In this document: positions 20,393 through 29,353 of the stretch, piece after piece
How the letters are laid out: the number at the start of each line of letters is the position of its first letter
Numbering within the stretch: position 1 is the first letter of the stretch
DNA from: Phenylobacterium deserti
GTDB lineage: Bacteria; Pseudomonadota; Alphaproteobacteria; Caulobacterales; Caulobacteraceae
NCBI GenBank assembly: GCA_945874825.1
Contig: CAMCIK010000001.1
Span: forward strand, 124,001-188,000
Reading direction: 5' to 3'
DNA: 64,000 nt
Notes under the pieces: generated by a model
Databases searched by the model: none
Told to the model about the DNA's origin: nothing
The model's input: the letters and a program-made list of their open reading frames with translations, nothing else
Made by a program: the position numbers and the translations under genes

Positions 20393-21088
20393 TCAGCCGA
20401 TCACGACCACATGGTCGGGCAGTTCGTTGGGGTTGTCGCCCTCGACGGGCGGGAAGTGCTCGGCAAGGACCGCTCCGCAGACCTCCACCGCGGCCACAAA
20501 GCCTCCGGCAGCGTCACCGGTGCGGAGCCCCTTGACCAGCCTGGCCATGGCCTCGTCCCAGACCCCGGCATCGACGCGGGCGGCGATGCCCTCATCGGCG
20601 ACGAGCTCGGCCATATGCTCCCACTCCGAGACGAAGATCAGTATGCCGGTCCGTTCGCGGGTCGCCTGCAGGTTCTTGGCCAGGAACTGTTCGTAGGCCC
20701 GGCGCCGGACCCGGTCGCGCATCAGGCTGCGGGGGGTCAGGAAACGCCTAACCGCCGGCAGCCAGGCCAGCATCAGGACCAGGATGAACAGGAAGACCTG
20801 CAGCAGGATGACTCCCAGCACCGCCTCGCGGGCGGCGACACCGGCCGCGGCACCGACGGCCGCCGCGGTCCAGCCGCCCTGGATCAGCCCCGGCACCGTC
20901 ACCTGGACGCCTCCCGCCAACAGGAGGGCCGGTGCAGCGAGGGCCGCAAAGGCTGCAGCGGCCAGGGGCGTCTCGCGGTAATCGCCGCAATCGGGCGCGA
21001 CAATGCAGAAGATCTCGCCGCGGGTGTGGAGTTCAGCCTTGGCGACCGCCTCGGCGACCTGTCTGCGTTCGTCCTCGGTCAGCACCAT
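20393..21088 (-). CDS. TPM-domain membrane protein
   Basis: TPM-like segment [27 protein letters not shown] plus TM helices; TGATG overlap with the upstream TPM gene. Confidence 0.8.
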   Translation of the reverse strand: MVLTEDERRQVAEAVAKAELHTRGEIFCIVAPDCGDYRETPLAAAAFAALAAPALLLAGGVQVTVPGLIQGGWTAAAVGAAAGVAAREAVLGVILLQVFLFILVLMLAWLPAVRRFLTPRSLMRDRVRRRAYEQFLAKNLQATRERTGILIFVSEWEHMAELVADEGIAARVDAGVWDEAMARLVKGLRTGDAAGGFVAAVEVCGAVLAEHFPPVEGDNPNELPDHVVVIG

Positions 21089-21858
21089 CACCAGCTCCCT
21101 GAAGATCCGCCGCCGCCGAAGCCGCCGCCGCCGCCGCCAAATCCGCCACCGCCGAAACCCCCACCGCCGCCCCATCCGCCGATCGGCGGCAGGATCACGG
21201 GACCTCCGAAGCCGGAGCGCCGTAACGAACGCCGGCCGCCTCGCATGACCGAAGAGAGGACCCAGAAAATCAGGACGAGGACGATGAGGGTCACCAGGGG
21301 CGACCCGCCGCCCGTCTGGGCAGCCTCACCGGCCTTGCGGACATTGGCGCGCGCCTCCCCCTCGGGAAGGGCGAGCTGGGCGGCCACCGTGTCGGCACCG
21401 GCCAGTATTCCCGATTCCATGTCACCCCGGCGGAAGGCGGGGGCGATCTGGGACTGGATGATTACCGAGCTGAGACTGTCGGTGAGGATCGGTTCGAGAC
21501 CGTAGCCGACCTCAATGCGAACCCTGCGCTCGTTGGGGGCCACGATCAGCAGCACCCCGTCGTCGCGCTTGGCGTCCCCGATGCCCCAGGACCTGCCCAG
21601 CTGGTACCCGTAGTCCTCGATGGGATAGCCCTGGAGGTCCGGGATGGTGGCCACCACCATCTGCCGGCCAGTCTTATCCTCGAGGTCCTTCAGACGTGAG
21701 GTGAGCCTCTGTTCCGCCTCGGGCGACAGCAGGTTCGCGGCGTCCACCACCCGTCCGGTCAGGGGCGGGAAGGCCGGCGCCGCCAGGGCGGCGCCGGCGA
21801 AGGCCACGAAGGCCAGGACCGCAAGGACAATGGGTCCTGCGCTCCGGTTCCTCGTCAT
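21088..21858 (-). CDS. TPM-domain (YgcG-like) protein with Gly-rich C-terminus
   Basis: FPPLTGRVVDAANLLSPEAEQRL...RQMVVATIPDLQGYPIEDYGYQLGRSWGIG; GGGGGFGGGG tail. Confidence 0.9.
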   Translation of the reverse strand: MTRNRSAGPIVLAVLAFVAFAGAALAAPAFPPLTGRVVDAANLLSPEAEQRLTSRLKDLEDKTGRQMVVATIPDLQGYPIEDYGYQLGRSWGIGDAKRDDGVLLIVAPNERRVRIEVGYGLEPILTDSLSSVIIQSQIAPAFRRGDMESGILAGADTVAAQLALPEGEARANVRKAGEAAQTGGGSPLVTLIVLVLIFWVLSSVMRGGRRSLRRSGFGGPVILPPIGGWGGGGGFGGGGFGGGGGGFGGGGSSGSW

Positions 21859-22520
21859 TGGGCAGTTGCAGGCGCGGCTGCAGGTGCCTGCAGGACAGGT
21901 GCCGCCGGGGCAGGCCCCGTCGGGCTGAAGCTCACCGACGGAGCCGTCTGGGCAGCTTCGTTCGCGGCGAACATCTGCATCGGCTTGGAGCCGCGGTGCA
22001 CCATCGTCCAGAACGAGTTCGGGAAGGTCTTGAACTCAAGGTTATAGTTCCGGACGGATTCGTTGTAATCGCGCCGGGCGATGGCGATGCGGTTCTCCGT
22101 CCCCTCAAGCTGGGACTGGAGGGCCAGGAAGTTCTGGTTGGACTTCAGGTCCGGATAGCGCTCCTGGATCATCATCAGTCGACCAAGGACGCCCGAGAGC
22201 TTGTCCTGGGCGGCCTGGTACTCCTGGAACTTCACCGGGTCGGTCAGGGTATCGGCATCCACCTTCACCTGGGTGGCAGAGGCCCGGGCCTGGGTCACCT
22301 CAGTCAGGACATTGCGCTCCTGGGCGGCGTAGCCCTTCACGGTCTCGACGAGATTGGGGATCAGGTCTGAACGGCGCTGGAACTGGTTCTGCACTTCGGC
22401 CCACTGGGCCTTTGCCGCCTCCTCCTTTGTGGGAATGGCGTTCACGCCGCAGGCCGCCAGGAACAGGGGGGCGGCGAGAACAAGCAGGGCGCGGACGAGT
22501 GTCTTTCGGGTCTTGATCAC
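21855..22520 (-). CDS. LemA family protein
   Basis: QFQRRSDLIPNLVETVKGYAAQERNVLTEVTQARA, YPDLKSNQNFLALQSQLEGTENRIAIARRDYN. Confidence 0.95.
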   Translation of the reverse strand: MIKTRKTLVRALLVLAAPLFLAACGVNAIPTKEEAAKAQWAEVQNQFQRRSDLIPNLVETVKGYAAQERNVLTEVTQARASATQVKVDADTLTDPVKFQEYQAAQDKLSGVLGRLMMIQERYPDLKSNQNFLALQSQLEGTENRIAIARRDYNESVRNYNLEFKTFPNSFWTMVHRGSKPMQMFAANEAAQTAPSVSFSPTGPAPAAPVLQAPAAAPATAQ

Positions 22521-22615
22521 GTTTTAGGCTCCGATTCTCTCACCGCTCTGAGGCGGCCAGTGCTACAAGATGGCCCGACCGGCTCGGTTTCGCAATGCAG
22601 ACCCTGCAAGTGAGC

Positions 22616-24289
22616 TCAACGAAGCCGGGCTGAGGCGCTCTTTTCGCGAAGATTCCGGAACTCGGAGTCCGGCCGCCAGTCGGGCCATAGACGGCTGTTT
22701 GCGAGCCGGCCTGCCATGTCGACGACCAGGTCGACATCGGCCGCAGCGCCGCGCAGGTCCCAGTCGGCGCTCCAGGCGTCGCAGGCCTTGTGGTAGCACT
22801 CGTCCGTATACGCAGTGACCCAGGCGTCGCCCGCAGCCCGGCCGCCCTGGACCAGGTCGGCGCCGCCGCCGAGGCCCATCAGCAGCAGGGCGGGCACACC
22901 CCGCCGGGCAAGGCTGAAGTGGTCGGCCCGGAAGAACAGGGCGCGTTCGGGGCGGGCGTCAGGCGTCACCGTCCGCTTCTGGCGACGAGCCGCCTCGGCC
23001 AGAAGGTCATCGAGCCCGGACTGGCCCGCGCCCACCAGCACCACGTCGCGGGCGGGTCCGGCGGTCTGAAGGATGTCGAGGGTCAGGTTGGCCGCCATCC
23101 GCTCGAGCGGGACCGTAGGATTGGTGCCGAAGTACTCGGATCCCAGCAGGCCGCGCTCCTCCGCGGTCCACAGGGCGAACAGCACCGAGCGTTCGGGCCG
23201 TCGGTCCTGGGTCAGCAGCCGCGCCACCTCCAGGACCCCCGCCACCCCCAGGGCGTCGTCAATTGCGCCTGGCCGGATGCGCCGGCCCTGTGCGTCCGGC
23301 GGGCCTTCGCCATAGCCGTCCCAGTGGGCGGCGACCATCACAGTCTCGTCAGGACGGCTGCGGCCCGGCAGGCGGGCGATCACATTGTGGCTGTCGAACC
23401 GGCTGTGGGCGACGCCAACTTCGGCGCGGAAACGCATTCCCTTGAGCTCGACGGGGCGGAAGTCGGCAGACCGGGCCTTTTGCCGCAGGGCCGCAAGATC
23501 CAGGCCTGCGGCCGAGAAGAGGCGGGCGGAAGCGCCCGCAGACAGCCATCCCTGAAGAGGAAGCCGCTCGGCCTCGGGACGCGGACGGGCGAGGTCATAT
23601 CCCTCGCCGGCCGAGGCAATCACCGTGGACCAGCCATATCCCGCGCCCTCGGTCTGGTGGACGATCAGGGCGGCGATCGCGCCCCTTCGTACGGCTTCCT
23701 CGAACTTGTAGGTCCAGCGCGCATAGTAGGTCGCGGCCCGGCCTCCGAACTGGCCGGCCACCGCATCTGCCGCCGTCGCCTCGAAGTCGGGATCGTTGAT
23801 CAGGAAGACGGCGACCTTGCCGCGCAGGTCGACGCCCTTGAAGTCATCCCAGCGGCGCTCCGGCGCCGTGACGCCATATCCGACGAAGACCATGGGCGCG
23901 TCCTGAACGGTTACCCGGTCTACCGGCAGGAGGCTGATGACCGAGATATCGCGCCCGGAAGCCAGGACCGTCTCGCCCTTGGGCCCGGAAACCGCGAAGC
24001 GGCCGTCCGCCGCCAGCTGGGTCCGGATCATGGGAACGGGCTGGACGAAGCGTCCCCCTGGGCCAGCTGGCTCCAGACCCAGCTTCCGGAAGGCGGCCTC
24101 CAGGTAGGCGAGGGTCTTCGCCTCGCCAGGCCCACCCGGCGCGCGGCCGGCATAGGGGTCCGAGGCCAGCTCCCGGGTGATGTCAGAGAGCCGGCCGGGA
24201 TCCGTCCGGTCCCGCGCCACCGCAGGCGCAGCCAGGCAGAGGCAGAAGATGGCGGACAGGAGCAGTTTGGGGCGGAGGCGCAGGGTCAT
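22616..24289 (-). CDS. M28-family metallopeptidase, exported
   Basis: VAAHWDGYG, PGAIDDALG, TAEERGLLGSEYF, RADHFSLARRGVPALLL; signal peptide MTLRLRPKLLLSAIFCLCLAAPAVA. Confidence 0.9.
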   Translation of the reverse strand: MTLRLRPKLLLSAIFCLCLAAPAVARDRTDPGRLSDITRELASDPYAGRAPGGPGEAKTLAYLEAAFRKLGLEPAGPGGRFVQPVPMIRTQLAADGRFAVSGPKGETVLASGRDISVISLLPVDRVTVQDAPMVFVGYGVTAPERRWDDFKGVDLRGKVAVFLINDPDFEATAADAVAGQFGGRAATYYARWTYKFEEAVRRGAIAALIVHQTEGAGYGWSTVIASAGEGYDLARPRPEAERLPLQGWLSAGASARLFSAAGLDLAALRQKARSADFRPVELKGMRFRAEVGVAHSRFDSHNVIARLPGRSRPDETVMVAAHWDGYGEGPPDAQGRRIRPGAIDDALGVAGVLEVARLLTQDRRPERSVLFALWTAEERGLLGSEYFGTNPTVPLERMAANLTLDILQTAGPARDVVLVGAGQSGLDDLLAEAARRQKRTVTPDARPERALFFRADHFSLARRGVPALLLMGLGGGADLVQGGRAAGDAWVTAYTDECYHKACDAWSADWDLRGAAADVDLVVDMAGRLANSRLWPDWRPDSEFRNLREKSASARLR

Positions 24290-24329
24290 GCCCTTCAGTC
24301 TCCGGATTTCGCCCGGCCTGGCAAGGCGA

Positions 24330-24941
24330 TCAGGCCGGGGACCGCGCCAGTTCTTCCTCGACCTGACCCAGGCGGTCCTTGCCGAAGTACATTTCGTCGC
24401 CGACGAAGAAAGTCGGAACTCCGAAGGCACCCCGGGCCACCGCCGCCTCCGTGTTGGCGACCAGCTCGGCCTTGACCTCCGGATCCTGGGTCGCCTCCAG
24501 CAGGGCCCCGGCGTCCAGGCCGGCCGCCGTCAGCACCCCGGCGACGATCTCGGGCTCGTCCATCTTCAGCCCCTGCTCCCACATGGCCGACAGGACCGCC
24601 TCGCGGTAGGCGTCCTCCACCCCGGCGCGCCGGGCAGCGACCAGGCCGCGCATGATGAGCAGGGTGTTGACCGGGAAGTGCGGGTTGAACCGGTAGGCCG
24701 AAAGTCCATGCCGGGCCACGAACCTCTGGGTCTCCAGGGTCTCGTAGGCCAGCTTGCCCTTGATGTGACCGAAGGCCTGGGCCGGGGACTGGTTGCCCGT
24801 GGCCTTGAAGATCCCCCCGAGCAGGCAGGGGATCAGGTTCACCCCAGCCCCTGTCCTGGCGGCGATCCCCGGCAGTACCTTCCAGCAGAGGTATCCGTTG
24901 GGGCTTCCGAAGTCGAAGATGAAGTCGACGGTGCGGGTCAT
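24330..24941 (-). CDS. 2-hydroxychromene-2-carboxylate isomerase / DsbA-family oxidoreductase
   Basis: VDFIFDFGSPNGYLCW, GVFGVPTFFVGDEMYFGKDRL-like C-terminus. Confidence 0.88.
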   Translation of the reverse strand: MTRTVDFIFDFGSPNGYLCWKVLPGIAARTGAGVNLIPCLLGGIFKATGNQSPAQAFGHIKGKLAYETLETQRFVARHGLSAYRFNPHFPVNTLLIMRGLVAARRAGVEDAYREAVLSAMWEQGLKMDEPEIVAGVLTAAGLDAGALLEATQDPEVKAELVANTEAAVARGAFGVPTFFVGDEMYFGKDRLGQVEEELARSPA

Positions 24942-24961
24942 GAGGCGGTCTCCCTTCCTGC

Positions 24962-25699
24962 CTACCAGGTTTCCGACCAGGGCCGGAGGTCCAGTTCATG
25001 GGTCCAGGCCGAGCGCGGCTGGCGGTGCAGGTGCACGTAGGTGGCCGCCACGTCGGCGGGCTTCAGGATGGTATCGCGGGCCAGCAGGTCATCGACCTCC
25101 CCGCGGATGGAGCGGATGAAGGTCCCGTCCACGGCACCGTCGATCACGACGTGGGCAACGTGCACGCCCTCCGGTCCCAATTCCCGCGCCAGGCTCTGGG
25201 CCAGGGCCCTCAGGCCGGCCTTGGCGGCGGCGAAGGCGGAGAAACCCTCGCGCCCGCGCAGGGAGGCGGTGGCCCCGGTGAAGATCAGTGTGCCCCGGCC
25301 CCGGGGGCCCATGATCCGGGCCGCCTCGCGCCCCGCCAGGAAGCCCGAGAAGCAGGCCATCTCCCAGACCTTGGTGAAGACCCGGGCCGTGGTCTCGACG
25401 ACGGGGAAGCGTACGTTGGCTCCGACGTTGAAGACCACGACCTCGAGGGGCCCGATGTCCGCCTCGATCCGGTCGAAAAGGGCGACCACCTCGGCTTCCT
25501 CACGGGCGTCGCAACCGAAGGCATGGGCCTCCCCGCCGGCGGCCCGGATCTCCTCCGCAAGCGCCTCCAGCCGGTCGAGGTTGCGCGCGCGGCGGGTGAT
25601 GCAGATCGTCAGGCCCTCGGCCGCAAAGGCCCGCGCGACCGCAGATCCCAGTCCGTCACCGGTGCCGACCACAAGGCAGACGCCCTTCCGCGAAGCCAT
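24962..25699 (-). CDS. SDR family oxidoreductase
   Basis: CLVVGTGDGLGSAVARAFAAEG, FNVGANVRF; start likely MASRKG. Confidence 0.85.
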   Translation of the reverse strand: MASRKGVCLVVGTGDGLGSAVARAFAAEGLTICITRRARNLDRLEALAEEIRAAGGEAHAFGCDAREEAEVVALFDRIEADIGPLEVVVFNVGANVRFPVVETTARVFTKVWEMACFSGFLAGREAARIMGPRGRGTLIFTGATASLRGREGFSAFAAAKAGLRALAQSLARELGPEGVHVAHVVIDGAVDGTFIRSIRGEVDDLLARDTILKPADVAATYVHLHRQPRSAWTHELDLRPWSETW

Positions 25700-25759
25700 G
25701 CCCTTACTCCCTCTCGCTTCTCCCTGCAAAGCATGGGCAGGCGCGGGTGGAAAGGGGTG

Positions 25760-26380
25760 TCAGGCCGCGTCGCGGCGCCGGCTTCGCCGGAACACCCGCC
25801 AGAGGTAGGCGGCGAGGAGCAGCCCCAGCAGGATCTCCGTGACGGGATCGAGCCAGGCCGCCACCTGGTCGTGGCGGGAGGCGAGGGCGACGCCGGCCAG
25901 GGTCAGGGCGAGGGTCCAGAGAAAGGTCCCGGCGGTGGTCCAGGCCAGAAAGCGCCCCCAGGGCATGCGCAGGATCCCGGCCGGCAGGGAGATCAGGGTC
26001 CGGATCCCCGGTGCCAGCCTGCCCAGGAAGACGGCCAGGCCGCCCCAGCGCTGGAAAAAGGCCTTCGCCCTGTCGAGGTCGCGGACCTCCAGGGCCAGCC
26101 AGCGTCCATGGCGGTCGACCCAGGACCGCAGTCCGGCCTCGGGAATCCGGCGGCCGGCGGCCTTCCAGACCGAGGCCCCGGCGACGGCACCGAGGGTGGC
26201 GGCGAGGATCACCCCGGCCAGGGGCAGGTCTCCCCGGGCCGCGGCGTATCCGGCCAGGGGCAGGATGACCTCCGAGGGAATGGGCGGGAACAGGTTCTCC
26301 GCAAACATGAGGGCGGCCACGCCCGCAAGGCCGCCGGCGGCGATGACCGCGAGAACCCAATCGACCACCTTCGCCTCCAC
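25760..26380 (-). CDS. DedA family membrane protein
   Basis: ENLFPPIPSEVILPLAGYAAARG, GRLAPGIRTLISLPAG. Confidence 0.92.
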   Translation of the reverse strand: MEAKVVDWVLAVIAAGGLAGVAALMFAENLFPPIPSEVILPLAGYAAARGDLPLAGVILAATLGAVAGASVWKAAGRRIPEAGLRSWVDRHGRWLALEVRDLDRAKAFFQRWGGLAVFLGRLAPGIRTLISLPAGILRMPWGRFLAWTTAGTFLWTLALTLAGVALASRHDQVAAWLDPVTEILLGLLLAAYLWRVFRRSRRRDAA

Positions 26381-26464
26381 GCCTTCCGGAACCCGCTCAC
26401 AGGTGGGGTGGATCGGCCCGGGTTCAATGCGGGGATGGCCGGGACGTTCACGCCTGGACCCAGG

Positions 26465-27247
26465 TCACCCCTCCTGGACAGCCGCCGGGGCGAGGGTGAC
26501 CGGGGTCGCAGGCGGCGGGGGACGCTCGCGGATGGGCTCTCCCTTCAGCCACATCCAGAGCGCCTCCCAGTGGATGGCGGCCAGGACCCCCAGGCTGGTC
26601 ATCGGATGCCGCAGCCAGGCGGACAGCAGGTTGGCGTCGGTCATCTCGCTCCGCTTGCCGGCGAAGGCAGCGGTGAGGACGGGCCCTTCGGCGTCGGAAA
26701 CCTCGATCGAGACCGCCACGCGCTCGCCGGGGGGCCGGATCCGGAAGGCGTAGGTCAGGTCCATGTCCATGAAGGGCGAGACATAGAAACCCTTGTCGAT
26801 GGACTGGGACAGGACCTCGTGGGTCCCGGGCGCAGCCGGGATCAGGTAGCTGTGGCTCTCGCCGAAGGTGTTGCGGACCTCGTAGAGCACCGCCGAGAGC
26901 GCGCCGTCCGCCCGGTGCAGGAACCAGACGGTGAGCGGATTGAAGACCCCGCCCAGGATCCGGGGCATGGCGAGCAGCCGGATCGGCCCACCGCCCTCCA
27001 GGCCCGCCTCCGCCAGGATCGTCTCCACCTGGCCGCGCAGGTCCTGGCCGGTGTGGTCGAGGTGATCCCGGGGCGAGAAACCCGTCAGGGCCAAGCGCCC
27101 CACCGCAAAGCGCCTGAGCCGGGCATCGAGCCCGTCGAGCTCGTCCAGGTCCAGGAGCAGCATGAAGATTCGGTAGCGCAGGCGATGCGGCCGCGGCCGC
27201 AGGCGGACGTGGGAGACGACCCCGGCATAGAGTCCCGAGGCGACCAC
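26465..27247 (-). CDS. DUF1365 family protein
   Basis: VVSHVRLRPRPHRLRYRIFMLLLDLDEL, FNPLTVWFLHR, KGFYVSPFMDMDLTYAFR. Confidence 0.9.
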   Translation of the reverse strand: MVASGLYAGVVSHVRLRPRPHRLRYRIFMLLLDLDELDGLDARLRRFAVGRLALTGFSPRDHLDHTGQDLRGQVETILAEAGLEGGGPIRLLAMPRILGGVFNPLTVWFLHRADGALSAVLYEVRNTFGESHSYLIPAAPGTHEVLSQSIDKGFYVSPFMDMDLTYAFRIRPPGERVAVSIEVSDAEGPVLTAAFAGKRSEMTDANLLSAWLRHPMTSLGVLAAIHWEALWMWLKGEPIRERPPPPATPVTLAPAAVQEG

Positions 27248-27252
27248 GGCGC

Positions 27253-28587
27253 TCAGCCCGTCCCCTGGCCGACGGGCAGGTGGATTCGCCCGGACTCGTT
27301 GGCCACGGTCCAGGGCCGGCGCGGGGCGCCCATGGCCTCGGCGGCCGCCAGGCCCGACTGGAGGGCATCCTCGTGGAAGCCATGTCCGAAATAGGACCCG
27401 CAGAACCAGGTCCGGCGCACACCCTGCAGGGACCAGAGCCGGGTCTGCGCCTCCATGGCGGGGGCGTCGTAAAGGGGATGGGCGTAGGGAATTTCGGCGA
27501 TCAGGCTGTCGGGGCGGAAGTCCTCGGGCGGATTGAGGGTGACGAAGAGGTCGCCGGCGTCCTTCAGGCTTTGCAGGTAGGTCATCCAGTAGGTCACCGG
27601 ACCCTCGCCGGGACTGTCACTGCGGCCGATGTGGTTCCAGGCCGTCCAGGCGGCCCGCCGGCGCGGCATAAGGGCCGGGTCGCGGTGCAGCATGACCCGG
27701 TTCTTCGCGTACCGGAACGCGCCAAGCAGGGCGCTCTCCTCCGGGGTCGGGTCGTCGATCAGGGCCAGGGCCGTATCGCCATGCACGGCCAGGACCGCCT
27801 CGTCGAAGTCGAGGGTTGACCCGTCGGCCAGGCGCACGCGCACGCCGCCCTCCGTACGGGACAAACCCGCCACCCGGACGCCGGTCCGAAGGTCGGCCCG
27901 CGCCACCTCGGCCAGCCTGCGGACATAGGACCGGCTGCCCTGCGTCACGGTCCGCCAGAGTCCCCGCCCGGAGACGCTCATCATTCCATGGTTGAGGAAG
28001 AAGCGGATCAGGGAGGCAGCCGGATAGTCGCCGATCCGGTCCAGGGGGGTCGACCAGATGGCCGCCGCCATGGGCAGGAGGTGATCGTTCCGGAAGGCCG
28101 GCCCATACCGACCGGTCTCCAGGTAAGTGTCGAGGCTCGTCCCGGACCCCTCCAGCCGCCGGAGGTCGACCGGCGCCCGTCTGTAGAAGCGCAGGATGTC
28201 AGCGATCATGCGCCAGAAACGTGGCCGCAGCAGGTTCCGCTTCTGCGCCAGGAGGGCATTGGAGGAGTACTCGAGGTTGCCGTCGTCCAGGGACACCGAC
28301 AAGCCCATGTCGGCGGGTTGGCTGGCCACGCCGAGATGCGCAAGCAGGGCGACGAAGTTTGGGTAGTTGTCCTCGTTGTAGACGATGAAGCCAGTGTCGA
28401 CGGGCGTATCGCCGCCCGGTCCCGGCGCATCGAGGGTGTTGGCGTGGCCGCCGAGCCGATCCTCCGCCTCCAGGACCGTGACCTCCGCGACCTCGCCCAG
28501 CCGCCAGGCAGCCGACAGTCCTGCGGCGCCGGCACCGATCACGACAATCCGGCGGACAGGAGAAGCGTCAGGCGCGACGTCTGGCAA
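27253..28587 (-). CDS. FAD-dependent oxidoreductase (amine-oxidase fold)
   Basis: RRIVVIGAGAAGLSAAWRL, DTGFIVYNEDNYPNF; TTG start with AGGAG upstream is preferred over the 28719 ORF start. Confidence 0.85.
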   Translation of the reverse strand: MPDVAPDASPVRRIVVIGAGAAGLSAAWRLGEVAEVTVLEAEDRLGGHANTLDAPGPGGDTPVDTGFIVYNEDNYPNFVALLAHLGVASQPADMGLSVSLDDGNLEYSSNALLAQKRNLLRPRFWRMIADILRFYRRAPVDLRRLEGSGTSLDTYLETGRYGPAFRNDHLLPMAAAIWSTPLDRIGDYPAASLIRFFLNHGMMSVSGRGLWRTVTQGSRSYVRRLAEVARADLRTGVRVAGLSRTEGGVRVRLADGSTLDFDEAVLAVHGDTALALIDDPTPEESALLGAFRYAKNRVMLHRDPALMPRRRAAWTAWNHIGRSDSPGEGPVTYWMTYLQSLKDAGDLFVTLNPPEDFRPDSLIAEIPYAHPLYDAPAMEAQTRLWSLQGVRRTWFCGSYFGHGFHEDALQSGLAAAEAMGAPRRPWTVANESGRIHLPVGQGTG

Positions 28588-28736
28588 GGGAAACTCCTGG
28601 GGACCTGAGGGGAGGATTCGGAGGCTCCATTGACCCCAGAGCCCGGAGGGATGCAAGGGGCCGCCCACCAAGAGAGGACTCGCCGAGAGGTCCGGTCTGG
28701 TGCAGCCTGTCCGCCTCAACTTTCGGAGGGTTCGAC

Positions 28737-29150
28737 ATGCGATGGATTCTGACCTGGCTTGGCGTCGGTGGGGCGTTCGGGGTCCTGGATGGAATCTGGC
28801 TGACCCAGATGTTCGAGCGGCTCTACAAGCCCGCCCTGGGGGACCTGCTCGCCCCCGGCCTGAGGCTCGACGCCGCCGTCGCCTTCTACCTGATGTACGT
28901 CACCGGGCTGGTCCTGCTGGCCGTCCGGCCCGCCGTCCTGGCGGGGGGCGGGCCGAAGGCGGCCGCACTGAGGGGCGCGAGCCTCGGTGCCTTTGCCTAC
29001 GCCACCTACGACCTGACCAACCAGGCGACCCTGGCGGTCTGGCCGGTCCACGTCAGTCTGATCGATATCGCCTGGGGAACCTTCGCCTCGGCGACCGCGT
29101 CGGCGGCGGGAGCCCTTGCCTGGTCGCGGTCGGCGCGCCAGTCCGCCTGA
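28737..29150 (+). CDS. DUF2177 family membrane protein
   Basis: DGIWLTQMFERLYKPALGDLL, GAFAYATYDLTNQATLAVWP. Confidence 0.88.
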   Translation: MRWILTWLGVGGAFGVLDGIWLTQMFERLYKPALGDLLAPGLRLDAAVAFYLMYVTGLVLLAVRPAVLAGGGPKAAALRGASLGAFAYATYDLTNQATLAVWPVHVSLIDIAWGTFASATASAAGALAWSRSARQSA

Positions 29151-29353
29151 GGGGCTGCCCGCCTGAGGCGCTGCGGGGACAGGTCCGAGCCTGTTGTCGG
29201 CGGCTCAGGCTGGCGTCTATTGTGGAAGCGGTCGGTCGGGGTGTCCCGGTCCGGGGTCAATTACGGCCCCGGGTGCCCAATAAGCGCCGCGGAGTTTAGG
29301 TTTCAGGCACGGACAGGACGCCGGAGAATGCGTCTGTCCCGGGAGGAATTTGA

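Noticed and set aside
21100-21190. CCG-rich low-complexity repeat
   Set aside because: Explained by the Gly-rich C-terminus of the TPM protein, not an independent repeat
24998-27394. 798-aa plus-strand ORF (and similar long ORFs at 22790-24475, 63-1472, 9570-10835, 7000-8250)
   Set aside because: Antisense to well-recognised genes; Gly/Pro/Arg/Gln-rich translations typical of shadow ORFs in high-GC DNA, no family motifs
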